From: Kalmanozyma brasiliensis GHG001
Taxonomy: Eukaryota > Basidiomycota > Ustilaginomycetes > Ustilaginales
Length of the DNA stretch: 64,000 bases
Direction: 5' to 3'
Assembly: GCF_000497045.1 (NCBI RefSeq)
Contig: NW_015961989.1
Location: 310,001 to 374,000, forward strand
The position numbers and the translations under genes are program-made. The stretch's first letter is position 1; each line of letters begins with the position of its first letter. This document shows, one piece after another, positions 55,340-64,000 of this stretch. The notes below the pieces were generated by a model, which was not told where the DNA came from, searched no databases, and was given only the letters and a program-made list of their open reading frames with translations.

Positions 55340-55809
55340 TTTTGCGATGAAGTTGTTCGGAAATGTGATATGGGAGTGGTTGGAACAGAAGAAAGGATCG
55401 ACGTCCCGTTTATATGCTGTTTGAGAAGGTGGGAAGAGCATGACTAGATCTCGGCACCAGACGCCGTCGGTTTGCCGAAGGGAGATCCTGCTGTTGTGAG
55501 CTCACCGCACCTTTGGGTTGCGTCCGTGCGCTCAGGCTGGAACTCGTTCGCCGAAAAAAGGGCACAGAGCCACACTCTAAACTCTTCTCAGCTGTTCCTT
55601 CGCCCAATTATAGCCGAATTCGCTTTTTCGCGGATTGTGTTAGACCTCATGGACCTCTTTCTCTGGATCGCCGATCTGGGAGACCAACACCCTGTGCTAC
55701 GCGCTTTCCGAAAACCTATCCGCACTTGCAGCTAACACCAGCGAGTACCGTTACGCGTTTCATACCGTATTCCAATCTTCCATCATCGTCATCCACACTC
55801 GCGCACACA
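55340..55809. promoter_or_regulatory. divergent promoter region, peroxiredoxin and Mis18-like gene
   Basis: About 470 bases shared by two divergent genes. A TATA-like box faces the peroxiredoxin. On the other side, the open frame upstream of the Mis18-like ATG is leader-like. No binding site can be named. Confidence 0.45.
55409..55415 (-). promoter_or_regulatory. TATA-like box of the peroxiredoxin gene
   Basis: ATATAAA on the minus strand lies about 70 bases upstream of the chosen ATG at 55339. Its presence argues against the in-frame upstream Met at 55441, which would place the box inside the coding region. Confidence 0.5.
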
Positions 55810-57081
55810 ATGAATGCGCCAACAGCCAAACGACCTCGTCATTCGGACGACTACGACGGCGCGCCATCGCTCACCGCCAACCGCAGCAGCTTTTACGACA
55901 ATGTTCCGCGCACATCCATGACTCGGATCCCGTCGGCTCAGCAGACTGCTTCGAGCTCAGCCATGCCTGCTCCTAACCTTCCCTCTCATCTCAACGGCGC
56001 CAACGGCAGTGGCACTTCCAAGACTTCTCCTCATCTCTCCGCTCGGCGACTCGCAGGCTACCTCAGCTCGGACAACGAAGAGATGGCACCGGCGAAATCG
56101 TCCTCCACCACGGGCGTTCGAGGCCGGGGTCGGGGTCGGGGACGAGGACGAGGTGGTGCACGCACGACAACTCGTCGATCGCGCGAAGACGACGACGCGC
56201 CTAATCCGCTCACCTTTCAATGTCGCTCGTGCTTTCGACTGCTAGGTGACTCCTTTGCCTTCGTAGCCACCGATACCGAGCTCGGCTACGTCATCCTCTC
56301 GGACGTCAGCGAGATCGTTACCCAAGATACTGTCTACGAAACCAGCACGGAGCCGGGGAAGGACATCGGATCGACCTTTGCCCGTCTCCGCTGTGCAGGG
56401 TGCAACACGACGATCGGGAGGAATTACAGAACGACCCCGAGAGATCTGGACGACCTCAGGGACTGTTTTTCGCTGGAAGTGGATGCGGTGTATACATATC
56501 AGCTCGGGTCGAACTATACGCGACAGACCGAGCCGCCCGAAGAAGAGGCGGAGGAAGGAAAAACGCAAAAGGCGTCGAGACAGATCGTCGATACCGCTGG
56601 TGGAGGGGAGGATGCACAGGCGCTGAGGGAGAAGATGGAGAAGACGCGCGCGTTGACGATCGAGTTGAGCGACCGGTTGATTCGTGCAGAGGAGGACATT
56701 CGGCGATACAGCGCCCTGGTTGATCAGCTGGTCGCGTCCAAGCAGGAGTCGACAGAAGCGCCGGAAGAGAAGGAAGGTGAGGGGGATGCAGCAGTGGCCA
56801 CCTCGGAAGCGCCAGGAACCCCACCACTGGACCAAACAGACGTGCCAGAAGCAACAGAGACAAAGGAGCCAGAACCCGAATCGACAGCAGCGCAAGAGAC
56901 GGAAGTGGTGGTAGAGCTGGAAGCCCAGCCGTCCCAACCCGCGACGCCAGCGAGGGAGAAGCGCGTCAGCCGATCGAGCAAAGCTGCCGACTCGGCGGTC
57001 ACCAGTGGATCATCGTTGACGACGACTACGTCGACCAGGAGCAGCAGGAGGAGCGGCTTGAGTCCCGCGAGGTTTCTATGA
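55810..57081 (+). CDS. Mis18-like centromere protein (Yippee/Mis18 zinc domain)
   Basis: Frame of 423 residues from MNAPTAKRPRHSDDYDG. Residues about 135-225 match the Mis18 domain, a Yippee-like zinc fold: FQCRSCFRLLGDSFAFV with the first Cys-x2-Cys, LRCAGCNTTIGRNYRTTP with the second, and the characteristic DLRDCFSLEVDAVYTYQLGS strand. Mis18 in fission yeast and animals primes centromeres for CENP-A loading and forms oligomers through the zinc domain and a C-terminal helix; a matching helix is seen here (ALREKMEKTRALTIELSDRL, RRYSALVDQLVASK). A run of Arg-Gly dipeptides (about residues 103-115) just before the zinc domain may bind nucleic acid. The C-terminal 120 residues are acidic and disordered. 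The start was chosen by the basic N-terminus; upstream frame is leader. Confidence 0.78.
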   Translation: MNAPTAKRPRHSDDYDGAPSLTANRSSFYDNVPRTSMTRIPSAQQTASSSAMPAPNLPSHLNGANGSGTSKTSPHLSARRLAGYLSSDNEEMAPAKSSSTTGVRGRGRGRGRGRGGARTTTRRSREDDDAPNPLTFQCRSCFRLLGDSFAFVATDTELGYVILSDVSEIVTQDTVYETSTEPGKDIGSTFARLRCAGCNTTIGRNYRTTPRDLDDLRDCFSLEVDAVYTYQLGSNYTRQTEPPEEEAEEGKTQKASRQIVDTAGGGEDAQALREKMEKTRALTIELSDRLIRAEEDIRRYSALVDQLVASKQESTEAPEEKEGEGDAAVATSEAPGTPPLDQTDVPEATETKEPEPESTAAQETEVVVELEAQPSQPATPAREKRVSRSSKAADSAVTSGSSLTTTTSTRSSRRSGLSPARFL

Positions 57082-57226
57082 CATTTTTATCACGCGCTCA
57101 ATCTCAATGAGCTCATCACATGCAGAGTGCTGGGATTCAAGCGATGCGTTGTGTGTGTCTGTCGACGATGTCGAGACTGGTTGTATTCGACGTGGCGGAC
57201 GAGACATTCGCGCGCTTGAAAGCTGT

Positions 57227-58477
57227 CTAGGACACGCGCGAGACGTACGAGTTGTACAGCTCGCTCACGAAGTCCGGGTTCGTCTGTGTTGCCCGCACAA
57301 ACGTGGATGTCAGTATCATTCTTCGCGGCTTCACACATCCTCAATCGTGTTGAACACTTACGTGAACCATGCTCAGCAGCTCGGTGACGAACTCGCGCCT
57401 TGAGAGCGGCTGGCCGTCGTCGCCGAGTCCGATGCGGTCGCGGATGGCTTGTTCGATCAGCTCCGACATCTTTGGTGCGCCGCCTGATGTGGCCGATGTC
57501 GGTTCGGGTTGTGGTGGTGGTGTTGTCGGCTTCGGTGGCTCTGATGGCTCGGTGGTGGCTGTGGGCGCAGAAGTGCTGGGTCCGCCTAGCAGGGCGAGCA
57601 GGTTTTGCGAGTGGGTGGCGGGTGTTGGCTCTGCTACTGACTTGGACGCTTCAGTGGCCGGAGCAGTGTTTGATGGAGCGTTGTCGAGCGAGACAGCGTT
57701 CTGAAAGAGCGAGTCGAGGAGGTTTGCTCCGTTCGATGCGGCTTGCGGTGCTGCTTCCTTCTCTGTCGATTCTTCTCCCGACTGCGCCGGCGTCGACGCC
57801 GGCGCACTGCTGCCAAACAGATCGTCCAAGTTGATCTGTCTGCTGACCTCGCTGTCGGTGCTCGCAATGGCGGATGGTGCCGGTGTCGAACTTGCCTCGT
57901 CTGCGCTGTCCTTCTCGACCATCAGCGGCGCTGTTGTCGTCTGCTTCGCATTCCTCTTCGGCTTCCCGTTCACCTTGCCCTTCCCACCCTTCGCTTCGGT
58001 CTCCTTCCCATTCTTCTTTTCCGCCTGCTTGGACTCCCCGGCTGCGGAGCTCGACTGCTCCGCAACGCGCACCACCTCGGCACTGGGCGCCTCGACCATC
58101 TGCTGCAGCCTCAACAGCTTGTCCCCCACACTCATCCTCTGACCCGGCTCGAACACCCAGATGCCGTACACTTCGTCGTTCGCCTCTGGCCGATAGATGA
58201 TGAATTCCGGTGTGATCTCCAGGTCGTCATCCGGCGTCACGTCCGCAGAGAAGTTTTCCACCCCGTTGCGGTTCATCAGGAAGAACCCGTTGTACGGCGG
58301 CAGTCGACGGCGGAAGAGAAAGAGTGGACCTTCCACACCCGTCTTGGTCCACTCGCCATTGTTGTAGTTGTACAAGACGACAAAGGAGGCTGTCTCGAAG
58401 ATCGATACGATCGATGGATCGTGTCTGCGGAGCACTTTGAGATTGAATGAGGACCGCGCCTCGGCTGTGGATGCCAT
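57227..58477 (-). CDS. DCP1: mRNA decapping subunit Dcp1 (2 exons)
   Basis: Exon 1 is 58477-57362 and exon 2 is 57283-57227; the 78-nt intron has a GTAAGT donor and CACAG acceptor, phase 0. The protein has 390 residues and starts MASTAEARSSFNLKVLRRHD. The EVH1 domain occupies about residues 1-135: TASFVVLYNYNNGEWTKTGV with the conserved Trp, EGPLFLFRRRLPPYNGFFLM, DLEITPEFIIYRPEANDEVY and GIWVFEPGQRMSVGDKLLRL. Then comes a Ser/Ala/Pro-rich linker. The C-terminus RREFVTELLSMVH joins exon 2, TNPDFVSELYNSYVSRVS, a short helix that fits a trimerisation or partner-binding tail. If the intron were ignored the protein would end early with six wrong residues. Dcp1 activates the decapping enzyme Dcp2 in P-bodies. 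Confidence 0.9.
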
Positions 58478-58922
58478 GTTGGCGGACTGAGGGCCGGTCG
58501 GGCTGTGACTTCGGGCGCTGCGGATAGCGCGAGACTGCGATGAGAGCTCTGCTCGGTGAAGTGACTGAAGAATGCGTAATCTTCTTCGCCTTCCGCTCGT
58601 AGAAGGGATGTGTTTGTGAGGTGGAAAGACACGATTTGGCTCGTGCAAACGCGCCTTGTTGGTGTGGAGAAAAGTTGGCCGCGTTCCGAGCGGGACGCTG
58701 CTGCGCATTCCTTTCTCAGAAGTCCCCACCACACTTGTTGCACTCAGCATCGACACTCTGCCACACCAGACATCTTGCCATCAGCTTGCTTTCTCACCCT
58801 CATCAGCCCTTTGATGTACCCTTATGCTCTGTCAGACGCTTCCGTGCAACTGTCTGCTTGCACCGCTCTACTCAAACCCGCTCCCGATCTAACACCCGTC
58901 TTTACCTCTCCCGTTTGTCACC
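58478..58922. promoter_or_regulatory. divergent promoter region, DCP1 and the 162-residue orphan
   Basis: About 445 bases. The DCP1 frame is open upstream to 58756, but that part has no EVH1-like sequence. No TATA element is obvious. Confidence 0.4.
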
Positions 58923-59411
58923 ATGGCGACCTCCCATATTCTCGATCAGGGCGATCGAGAGCTAGCGCAGATCCTTGCGCGCCTAGAATGGCCCGAGACG
59001 GGGAACTTCAATATCCGAGTTGAGCTTTGTTACTTGATGTTCGACGAGGCTGTACCTGATAGGGTGGACGTCGAAATCGCTATTGGTCTTATCATGAACC
59101 ATCGATTCTTCTCAACCCTCAAGAACTTGCTCAACACACACCGCGCACAGCTCGATCCCGACTTTGTCAGAAAGCTGGAGCACGGTTCGACCGAGGGTGC
59201 ATTTCGTCGCTTATCTCAGGCCATCTCCGCGATTCCAGCTTCCTACAAAGCGACTTTCGGTTCCTACACAGCCATCTTCGATGCCATGCCAATGGAAGAG
59301 CGCATGGCCTTCTTACTCCGCCGCATCTTCGATTCATCTCCGCCCGGACATTCTTCGAACGACGAGGTCACAAACATTCAGGCATCGACCGGGGGCTTGA
59401 ATATGCATTAA
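58923..59411 (+). CDS. orphan protein, 162 residues
   Basis: Intronless frame starting MATSHILDQGDRELAQILAR with a good ATG context (CACCATGG). It looks helical and globular: RLEWPETGNFNIRVELCYLM, DVEIAIGLIMNHRFFSTLKN, AIPASYKATFGSYTAIFDAM and EERMAFLLRRIFDSSP. There is no signal peptide, membrane segment or Cys cluster. Codon usage and composition are less biased to low-complexity sequence than neighbours. I recognise no family. It sits between DCP1 and the bHLH gene and converges with the latter, with 65 bases between stops. Confidence 0.6.
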   Translation: MATSHILDQGDRELAQILARLEWPETGNFNIRVELCYLMFDEAVPDRVDVEIAIGLIMNHRFFSTLKNLLNTHRAQLDPDFVRKLEHGSTEGAFRRLSQAISAIPASYKATFGSYTAIFDAMPMEERMAFLLRRIFDSSPPGHSSNDEVTNIQASTGGLNMH

Positions 59412-59476
59412 GACGGGATAAGACGCTGTTCTTCTCCGAACCTGAAAGATTTTGGTCCTTTCTACGCAATTTGACG

Positions 59477-62179
59477 CTACAAATCGAGCTTCATCTCGCC
59501 GAGATCTGAGAACGAAGCAGTGGCATGGCCCTCCTCGCCAGACACGAGCTGCATCGGAGACTGCGCTTCCGACGGTTGCAGCTCCGGCCAGCTTCCCTCC
59601 TGGACCTGGGCTCTACCGCGCCCCACCTTGTGGCGGGATCGTCCTCGCCAGTGCTCATCATGCCCGTCGTTCGATAGCCTCGAAGCCTGACTTCGACCGC
59701 GGCGGCTGAGCTCCTTGTCCTCTTCGCCGTCCTGCTGCTCCTCTTCCTCGATCGGATCGACCGATGAGCGGCGAGGCAGCCCGGTGCGCTGATCGAATCC
59801 TTCCAGCCAGGCTGTGAGCGCCGGCGTGTTGGAGATCGCATCATGAGCAGAGCTGGAATGAGACGAGTTCATACCGCTCTGGTGCATCGACTGCGACTGA
59901 CTCGATTGCTGTTCCATCGGCATGCCCAGACTGAGCAGGTTCATGGCGCTGAAGTCTTGCACCGGCTGCTGCTGGGACATTTGACCGAAGGGATGAGGCT
60001 GCTGCTGCTGCGGTTGTGGCTGCTGCATGTGGTCGCCAAACATCCCGTTGTCAGGCTGGTTGAAGAAGGCGTGCATCATGCCGAGCCCTTGCTGCGGATC
60101 CGTGGTCGGAGGGGCCTGCATGCCTGACGCCGCGAGCGCTTGATGAGATCGAGCCAGCTCCGCCTCGAGAAACCCGATTCGACCCATCTGCATGTCGAGG
60201 AACTGCTGCAGGTGTCGGATGTACTCGACGCTCTTGCGCAGGATGATGCCCTTGTTCGGTTTGGCCTGTGCTGCTGCCAATGCTGCGCTGTTGGCGTCGA
60301 CAGGTGCGAGCGCCGCAGCGTACGCCTCGGTCGAGGACTTTGGCAAGTTGCCTTGCCCATCAGCGCCGCCCGACATCGGATCTCCCTTGGCTGCTGCAGC
60401 CGCGGCCGCCGCTAGTGCCGCCTTGGCAGCCAAGGCAGGTGCAAACGTACCGCTATTACCACCCTGAGTTGAAGTGGCAATGGCATCGAGCAGCATCGCT
60501 TCGGGCAGCAAGGTAGCAAGCTCGGTGATCTTCTCGTTGATGTTATCTCGCCTGCGACGCTCGACGGCGTTGTGCGACTCGCGACGCTTTCGACGCTTCT
60601 CGGCCAGCTTCTTTGCTTCCGCCTCGCTCTTGCCGCCTGTACTAGTGGTGGGCGGGTCATCGTCATCGTCGTCCTCGTCATCGTCCTCTTCCTGCGGCGG
60701 CTCTTCCGAGCTGGTCTTCTTGAGATCGTGCTTGGCAGCTTCCGCTTTGATGTCCTTGACGAGTTTGTCTCGTGAGGCCTGCGAAGTGCTCTTGCTGAGC
60801 CGGCGTGGCTTGGTGATCGGAGCTGCTTTCGTCTCGCCTGCCTGCGATGCCTCGCCGGCTTGCACTTCTGCACTTTGCGGCGCTGAAGGGAAGGACGGCT
60901 GGTTGGGTTGCTCGCTGACCGAGTCCAGGCCGGGACGATGCGTGGCTTGCGAGTACGGTGGGAACAGGAAGGGGTTGAACGTCTCTTCCTGCCTGCTAGG
61001 CATCTGATGCATCGCCGCCGAGACGGGAGGAGTCTGAAGGTTCAGATGCGCCATGCTCGCGTGAAAGCTGAGCGGCGTTGGCAGTGACGAGGACGCGGAA
61101 GTGGTGCCTGGCTGCCCATGTGCTCCATAGGACCCTCGGTCGTTGAAGTTGAGATGCAGATTGCCGGCGTTCGAGGTATCTGGCGTTCCGAAAAGGCTCC
61201 AGCGGTGGCTCTGAGCCTGAAAGCTGGACGACAGACCCATGGATGAACCAGTAGCGGCAGCGGATGAAGAGGTCGAGCGAGTAGGAGCGGGTGGATTCTG
61301 GTTTGTTTGCATGTTGCCGGCCAAAGCGGCAGGTCCTACGGTGGCTCTGCGGTTGACCCGTGCTCGCGAGGAAGGCGCTTTGCCTACGCCTCCTCTGTCA
61401 AGGGACGGCGAGCGCTCGGAGGCACCTGCTGCGGCGCGGTTGCGACTTCGGCTCAAGCTACGAGCGGTCTTGGATCGGTGGGTCGAAGATGCATTGCTTG
61501 TGGAACGGTGATGACGCGTACCTGTGCCCTTGGGCAAGCTTCCAACCGTGGTGCCAAGGGAACTAGGCGACAGGATGCTGGTGGCGATCGTCGAGGTCGT
61601 CTCGCCGTTGGAGCCGTCGGGGGAGTCGCCGTCATCCATGGAGGAAGTGTCCTTGCTGAGACGGCTCAAAGCATCGTGCGCAGGCCGCACAGTGCCAAAA
61701 GTGCGAGAAGGTAGGCCATACATGTCGAGAGAGCCCGTGTAAGGAATGTTGACGTACGACTCGCCAAAAGCACGATCCGAAGCATTGTCCATCTTGGCGT
61801 TGGTGTCCGATTCAGCTTGATGATGATGACCGGCGATGTCGGTGCCGTTGGAGGAGTTGACAGTGGTCGCTGGTGAGAATTGGTTCCAAAGGTCGTCATT
61901 AAGTAGGATGTCGGTGTCGATGAAGCTACTGGGCAGACCATTCGTACCGAACGGACCAAAGAAGTTGCCGGAAGTGGTTGCGCACGCCGGTTGTGAGAAA
62001 TGCGAGCTGGCGGTGGAGGCGCCGTTCGGAGCTGCACTGGCGTTTGAACCGATAGCAGGACCGGCACCGGTTACCGAGAGGCTGCCCACCGGTGCGCCCG
62101 TGTCGAAACCGTGTTGACGCTTCTTGGGCATCATGATGTCGATGCTTTGAGGCGCCGCCACCTCGATCGAAGCAGGCAT
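59477..62179 (-). CDS. bHLH-leucine-zipper transcription factor
   Basis: Frame of 900 residues starting MPASIEVAAPQSIDIMMPKK; a second Met (MMPKKRQHG) follows at residue 16. Residues about 525-690 form the DNA-binding part: basic region and helix 1 (RRESHNAVERRRRDNINEKI, TELATLLPEA), a loop of about 75 residues with Ala runs, helix 2 (KPNKGIILRKSVEYIRHLQQ) and a short zipper (MGRIGFLEAELARSHQAL). His/Glu/Arg in the HNAVERRRR core predict E-box (CANNTG) binding. An acidic stretch (about 500-510) precedes it. The rest is disordered, Ser/Gln/Pro-rich, consistent with activation regions; a Gln/Pro run lies near residue 720. The class is like Rtg3/USF-type fungal factors; the target pathway cannot be read from sequence. 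Confidence 0.85.
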   Translation of the reverse strand: MPASIEVAAPQSIDIMMPKKRQHGFDTGAPVGSLSVTGAGPAIGSNASAAPNGASTASSHFSQPACATTSGNFFGPFGTNGLPSSFIDTDILLNDDLWNQFSPATTVNSSNGTDIAGHHHQAESDTNAKMDNASDRAFGESYVNIPYTGSLDMYGLPSRTFGTVRPAHDALSRLSKDTSSMDDGDSPDGSNGETTSTIATSILSPSSLGTTVGSLPKGTGTRHHRSTSNASSTHRSKTARSLSRSRNRAAAGASERSPSLDRGGVGKAPSSRARVNRRATVGPAALAGNMQTNQNPPAPTRSTSSSAAATGSSMGLSSSFQAQSHRWSLFGTPDTSNAGNLHLNFNDRGSYGAHGQPGTTSASSSLPTPLSFHASMAHLNLQTPPVSAAMHQMPSRQEETFNPFLFPPYSQATHRPGLDSVSEQPNQPSFPSAPQSAEVQAGEASQAGETKAAPITKPRRLSKSTSQASRDKLVKDIKAEAAKHDLKKTSSEEPPQEEDDDEDDDDDDPPTTSTGGKSEAEAKKLAEKRRKRRESHNAVERRRRDNINEKITELATLLPEAMLLDAIATSTQGGNSGTFAPALAAKAALAAAAAAAAKGDPMSGGADGQGNLPKSSTEAYAAALAPVDANSAALAAAQAKPNKGIILRKSVEYIRHLQQFLDMQMGRIGFLEAELARSHQALAASGMQAPPTTDPQQGLGMMHAFFNQPDNGMFGDHMQQPQPQQQQPHPFGQMSQQQPVQDFSAMNLLSLGMPMEQQSSQSQSMHQSGMNSSHSSSAHDAISNTPALTAWLEGFDQRTGLPRRSSVDPIEEEEQQDGEEDKELSRRGRSQASRLSNDGHDEHWRGRSRHKVGRGRAQVQEGSWPELQPSEAQSPMQLVSGEEGHATASFSDLGEMKLDL

Positions 62180-64000
62180 GAGATGCTAGGGGCGGTATCA
62201 AGGACCGTGAAGGGCAGAATGAAAGCACGGAGATGGTGGAGGCGAGGACCGAGATGATCACGGCCTATGCCGTTTGTTTCTTCGCGCGCTGGATTCTTGT
62301 TTGCTTGCCGTCTGCGTGCGCTTCAGATAGCGCCTCGATGGTCGAATGAAGAGACACGAAATGAGCTTGGCGGGATAGGAAGTCAGCGGGATACGGCTGA
62401 GAAAGCAGGTGTCGAACGGACGCAACTGGGTGGGCGGATCGAGTTGGTGAACTGTCCCGGCGATCGGCTGGGCCTGAGCCTAGTTTCGTTGTCAGTGCCG
62501 TCAAATGAGGGGCCGCGTTCGTACGGGCGGAATGGGCAGCTGGAGGTCGTTGATGATGACGAGACAAGGAACGCGAGACCCGAGCACCAAAAGGGATGGT
62601 GAAGGTCTTGATGAAAGTGCGCGTGCACAGGGAAGAGCAGGGGCTGCGCAGCAAGTGTGTGTGTGATGGCAGTCAGCGTCAGCACGAAGGTGAAGAAGAA
62701 AGGATGGATGATGGAGTGGGATGAAGAAGTGGGGCTGACAATGGATGCGAAGCGATGCAGCCGATTGAGGCACGACGCACAGTCTGTGTGGGGTGTGAGG
62801 GGGCGTTGCGGGGTCTCGACACGGTCACAGTCACCCATCGCAGGGAAGCGGTGTAGCGTGTCAATTTTTGGAGATACAAAGAGCAGCCAAGGAGGCGCAG
62901 AACAGACATCTGTCGCAGACTGAACAAAGCGAAGCTCGACTCAACATAGCCCGCCCCACACGGGCATGCGCCGTGGGCGAATCGCAACCAAGCGGAAAGA
63001 AGAGCCGAACCCACTCTCCTGGCTGGCTTTGAACGCGTGTCTCTGAGCTTTTGGCTTGCTGAGCGGGTGAGTAAGAGGCAGTGACTAAGTTGAAGCAGGG
63101 CAGGCAGACTGAGGCGCGAAGTGACCGATTCAGCCAAACTTATTTGACCGAGAAAAATGCGGGGAAGCGGGCGGAAGTGCCTTTCCATGGATTAAGCGAG
63201 GGGCGAAGGGGCGAAGAAGGGGCGAAAACATGCGAGGACGTGCTCAGCCCACGAGTGTGCTCTGGTGCCTCCTCTCTCTGCAAAAAGAGATCCCTTCCTG
63301 ACAGCCACTTCTGACTGGCCTCGCTTCGAGCTTGGGTCCGTGGATCCCCCACACTTTTTTTTCTGTTCCGTCCATGGAATTCATTTTCCGAAGGGCAGAA
63401 AAAAAAGGATTTCAAAAAAGGTCAATCGCAGGATACAAACCGAATGGACCGGAACGGTAAAATCAAAGTGCCAAGGTACAGCCAGAGACTCTGCTTTGAA
63501 CTTTACCCCAAAAACTTGTTGCATTCGAGGACGAGGAGAAGGAGGGACGAATAGGCTTGCACCTCTTCGAGTCAGGAAGCGGCAGGGGCTGTAGGTCAGA
63601 CAGGCATGCATCCGGGTGCGCCAGCCTTACGCCATTCTGCGGATGACAGGAGGCGGACCATCTCGAGCGAGCGCATCTTCTACAGGATGCTCGTCACAAG
63701 ATGCAGCTGGAGCATTCTGGAGCGTCTTCCGGCGTTGACAGCAGCCTGTCAAAAGTTTGCATCGGAGCATCCGATGCATTCCCACAGCTCTGATAGGTTG
63801 TGCGGCCACAGACTCGGCAGATCCGTCAATTGAGAAGAAAACTTCTCGTGACCCTACGTTCTTCTTGCCGATGAAACGACGGAAGTCTCCGTCCTGATCA
63901 TGCTCTCCTTCAATTGTCCGCTGCAAGATGCCACATGACACTTCATCAAGTCCGACTGTTTCAAGAAGATTGCAGACAAGCGACCCACTCTTCGATTGTT
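62180..64000. other. 1.8-kb region upstream of the bHLH gene, no gene supported
   Basis: This probably contains the promoter and long 5' leader of the bHLH factor. Overlapping short frames on both strands (62679-63188 minus, 63265-63594 plus, 63627-63941 minus) show no family. Visible structure is three copies of AGGGGCGA at 63199-63225 and an inverted repeat at 63354-63407. Confidence 0.45.
63354..63407. repeat. perfect 12-bp inverted repeat with 30-base spacer
   Basis: Left arm 63354-63365 is C, eight T, CTG; right arm 63396-63407 is its exact complement (CAG, eight A, G). It could fold into a hairpin, although most of the stem is a T/A run, so a chance match of homopolymers is possible. 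Confidence 0.6.

Overview
The window looks like nuclear DNA from a yeast-like basidiomycete. A smut fungus (Ustilaginomycotina) is the best guess, but that is inference from gene content and style. Genes are GC-rich and often a single long exon; where introns occur they are mostly 75-190 nt with GTAAGT/GTACGT-type donors. Proteins carry long Ser/Ala/Pro-rich insertions, and the gene set is ordinary fungal housekeeping. I found no rRNA, no convincing tRNA, no transposon, no CRISPR array and no prokaryotic operon.

Layout, left to right. A possible gene start runs off the left edge (minus). Then come CWH43 (GPI-anchor lipid remodelling, + strand, 7 exons, 2405-6333), NOP9 (18S rRNA processing, +), a 55-residue one-TM protein split by an intron (+), and a 2126-residue protein with repeated ASH/Hydin-like segments (-). 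These are followed by CTF8 (sister chromatid cohesion, +), URB2 (60S biogenesis, -), mitochondrial bL36m (+), an unrecognised membrane protein (-), a 94-residue hydrophilic protein (+) and a UVRAG/Vps38-Atg14 family protein (-).

After 2.8 kb without a gene comes a mannose-1-phosphate guanylyltransferase of bacterial (actinobacterial) type with a fungal N-terminal extension (+), then an unrecognised AT-hook protein (-), PAPS reductase MET16 (+), guanine deaminase (+), a DNAJC11-like J-protein (+), Mediator subunit MED5 (-), an AVT3/AVT4-type vacuolar amino-acid transporter (+), an Ahp1/Prx5 peroxiredoxin with a likely mitochondrial presequence (-), a Mis18-like centromere protein (+), decapping factor DCP1 (-), a 162-residue orphan (+) and a bHLH-zipper transcription factor (-). 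The last 1.8 kb holds no gene I can support.

Neighbouring genes do not form one pathway. Convergent pairs end 53-350 bases apart, except the 55-residue gene and the ASH-like gene (about 700). Divergent pairs share starts 0.4-2.8 kb apart. Functional themes are ribosome biogenesis (NOP9, URB2, bL36m), chromosome segregation (CTF8, Mis18), mannose and GPI metabolism (CWH43, guanylyltransferase) and mitochondria (bL36m, DNAJC11-like, peroxiredoxin). The most unusual items are the bacterial-type guanylyltransferase and the giant ASH/Hydin-like protein in what is expected to be a non-flagellated fungus.
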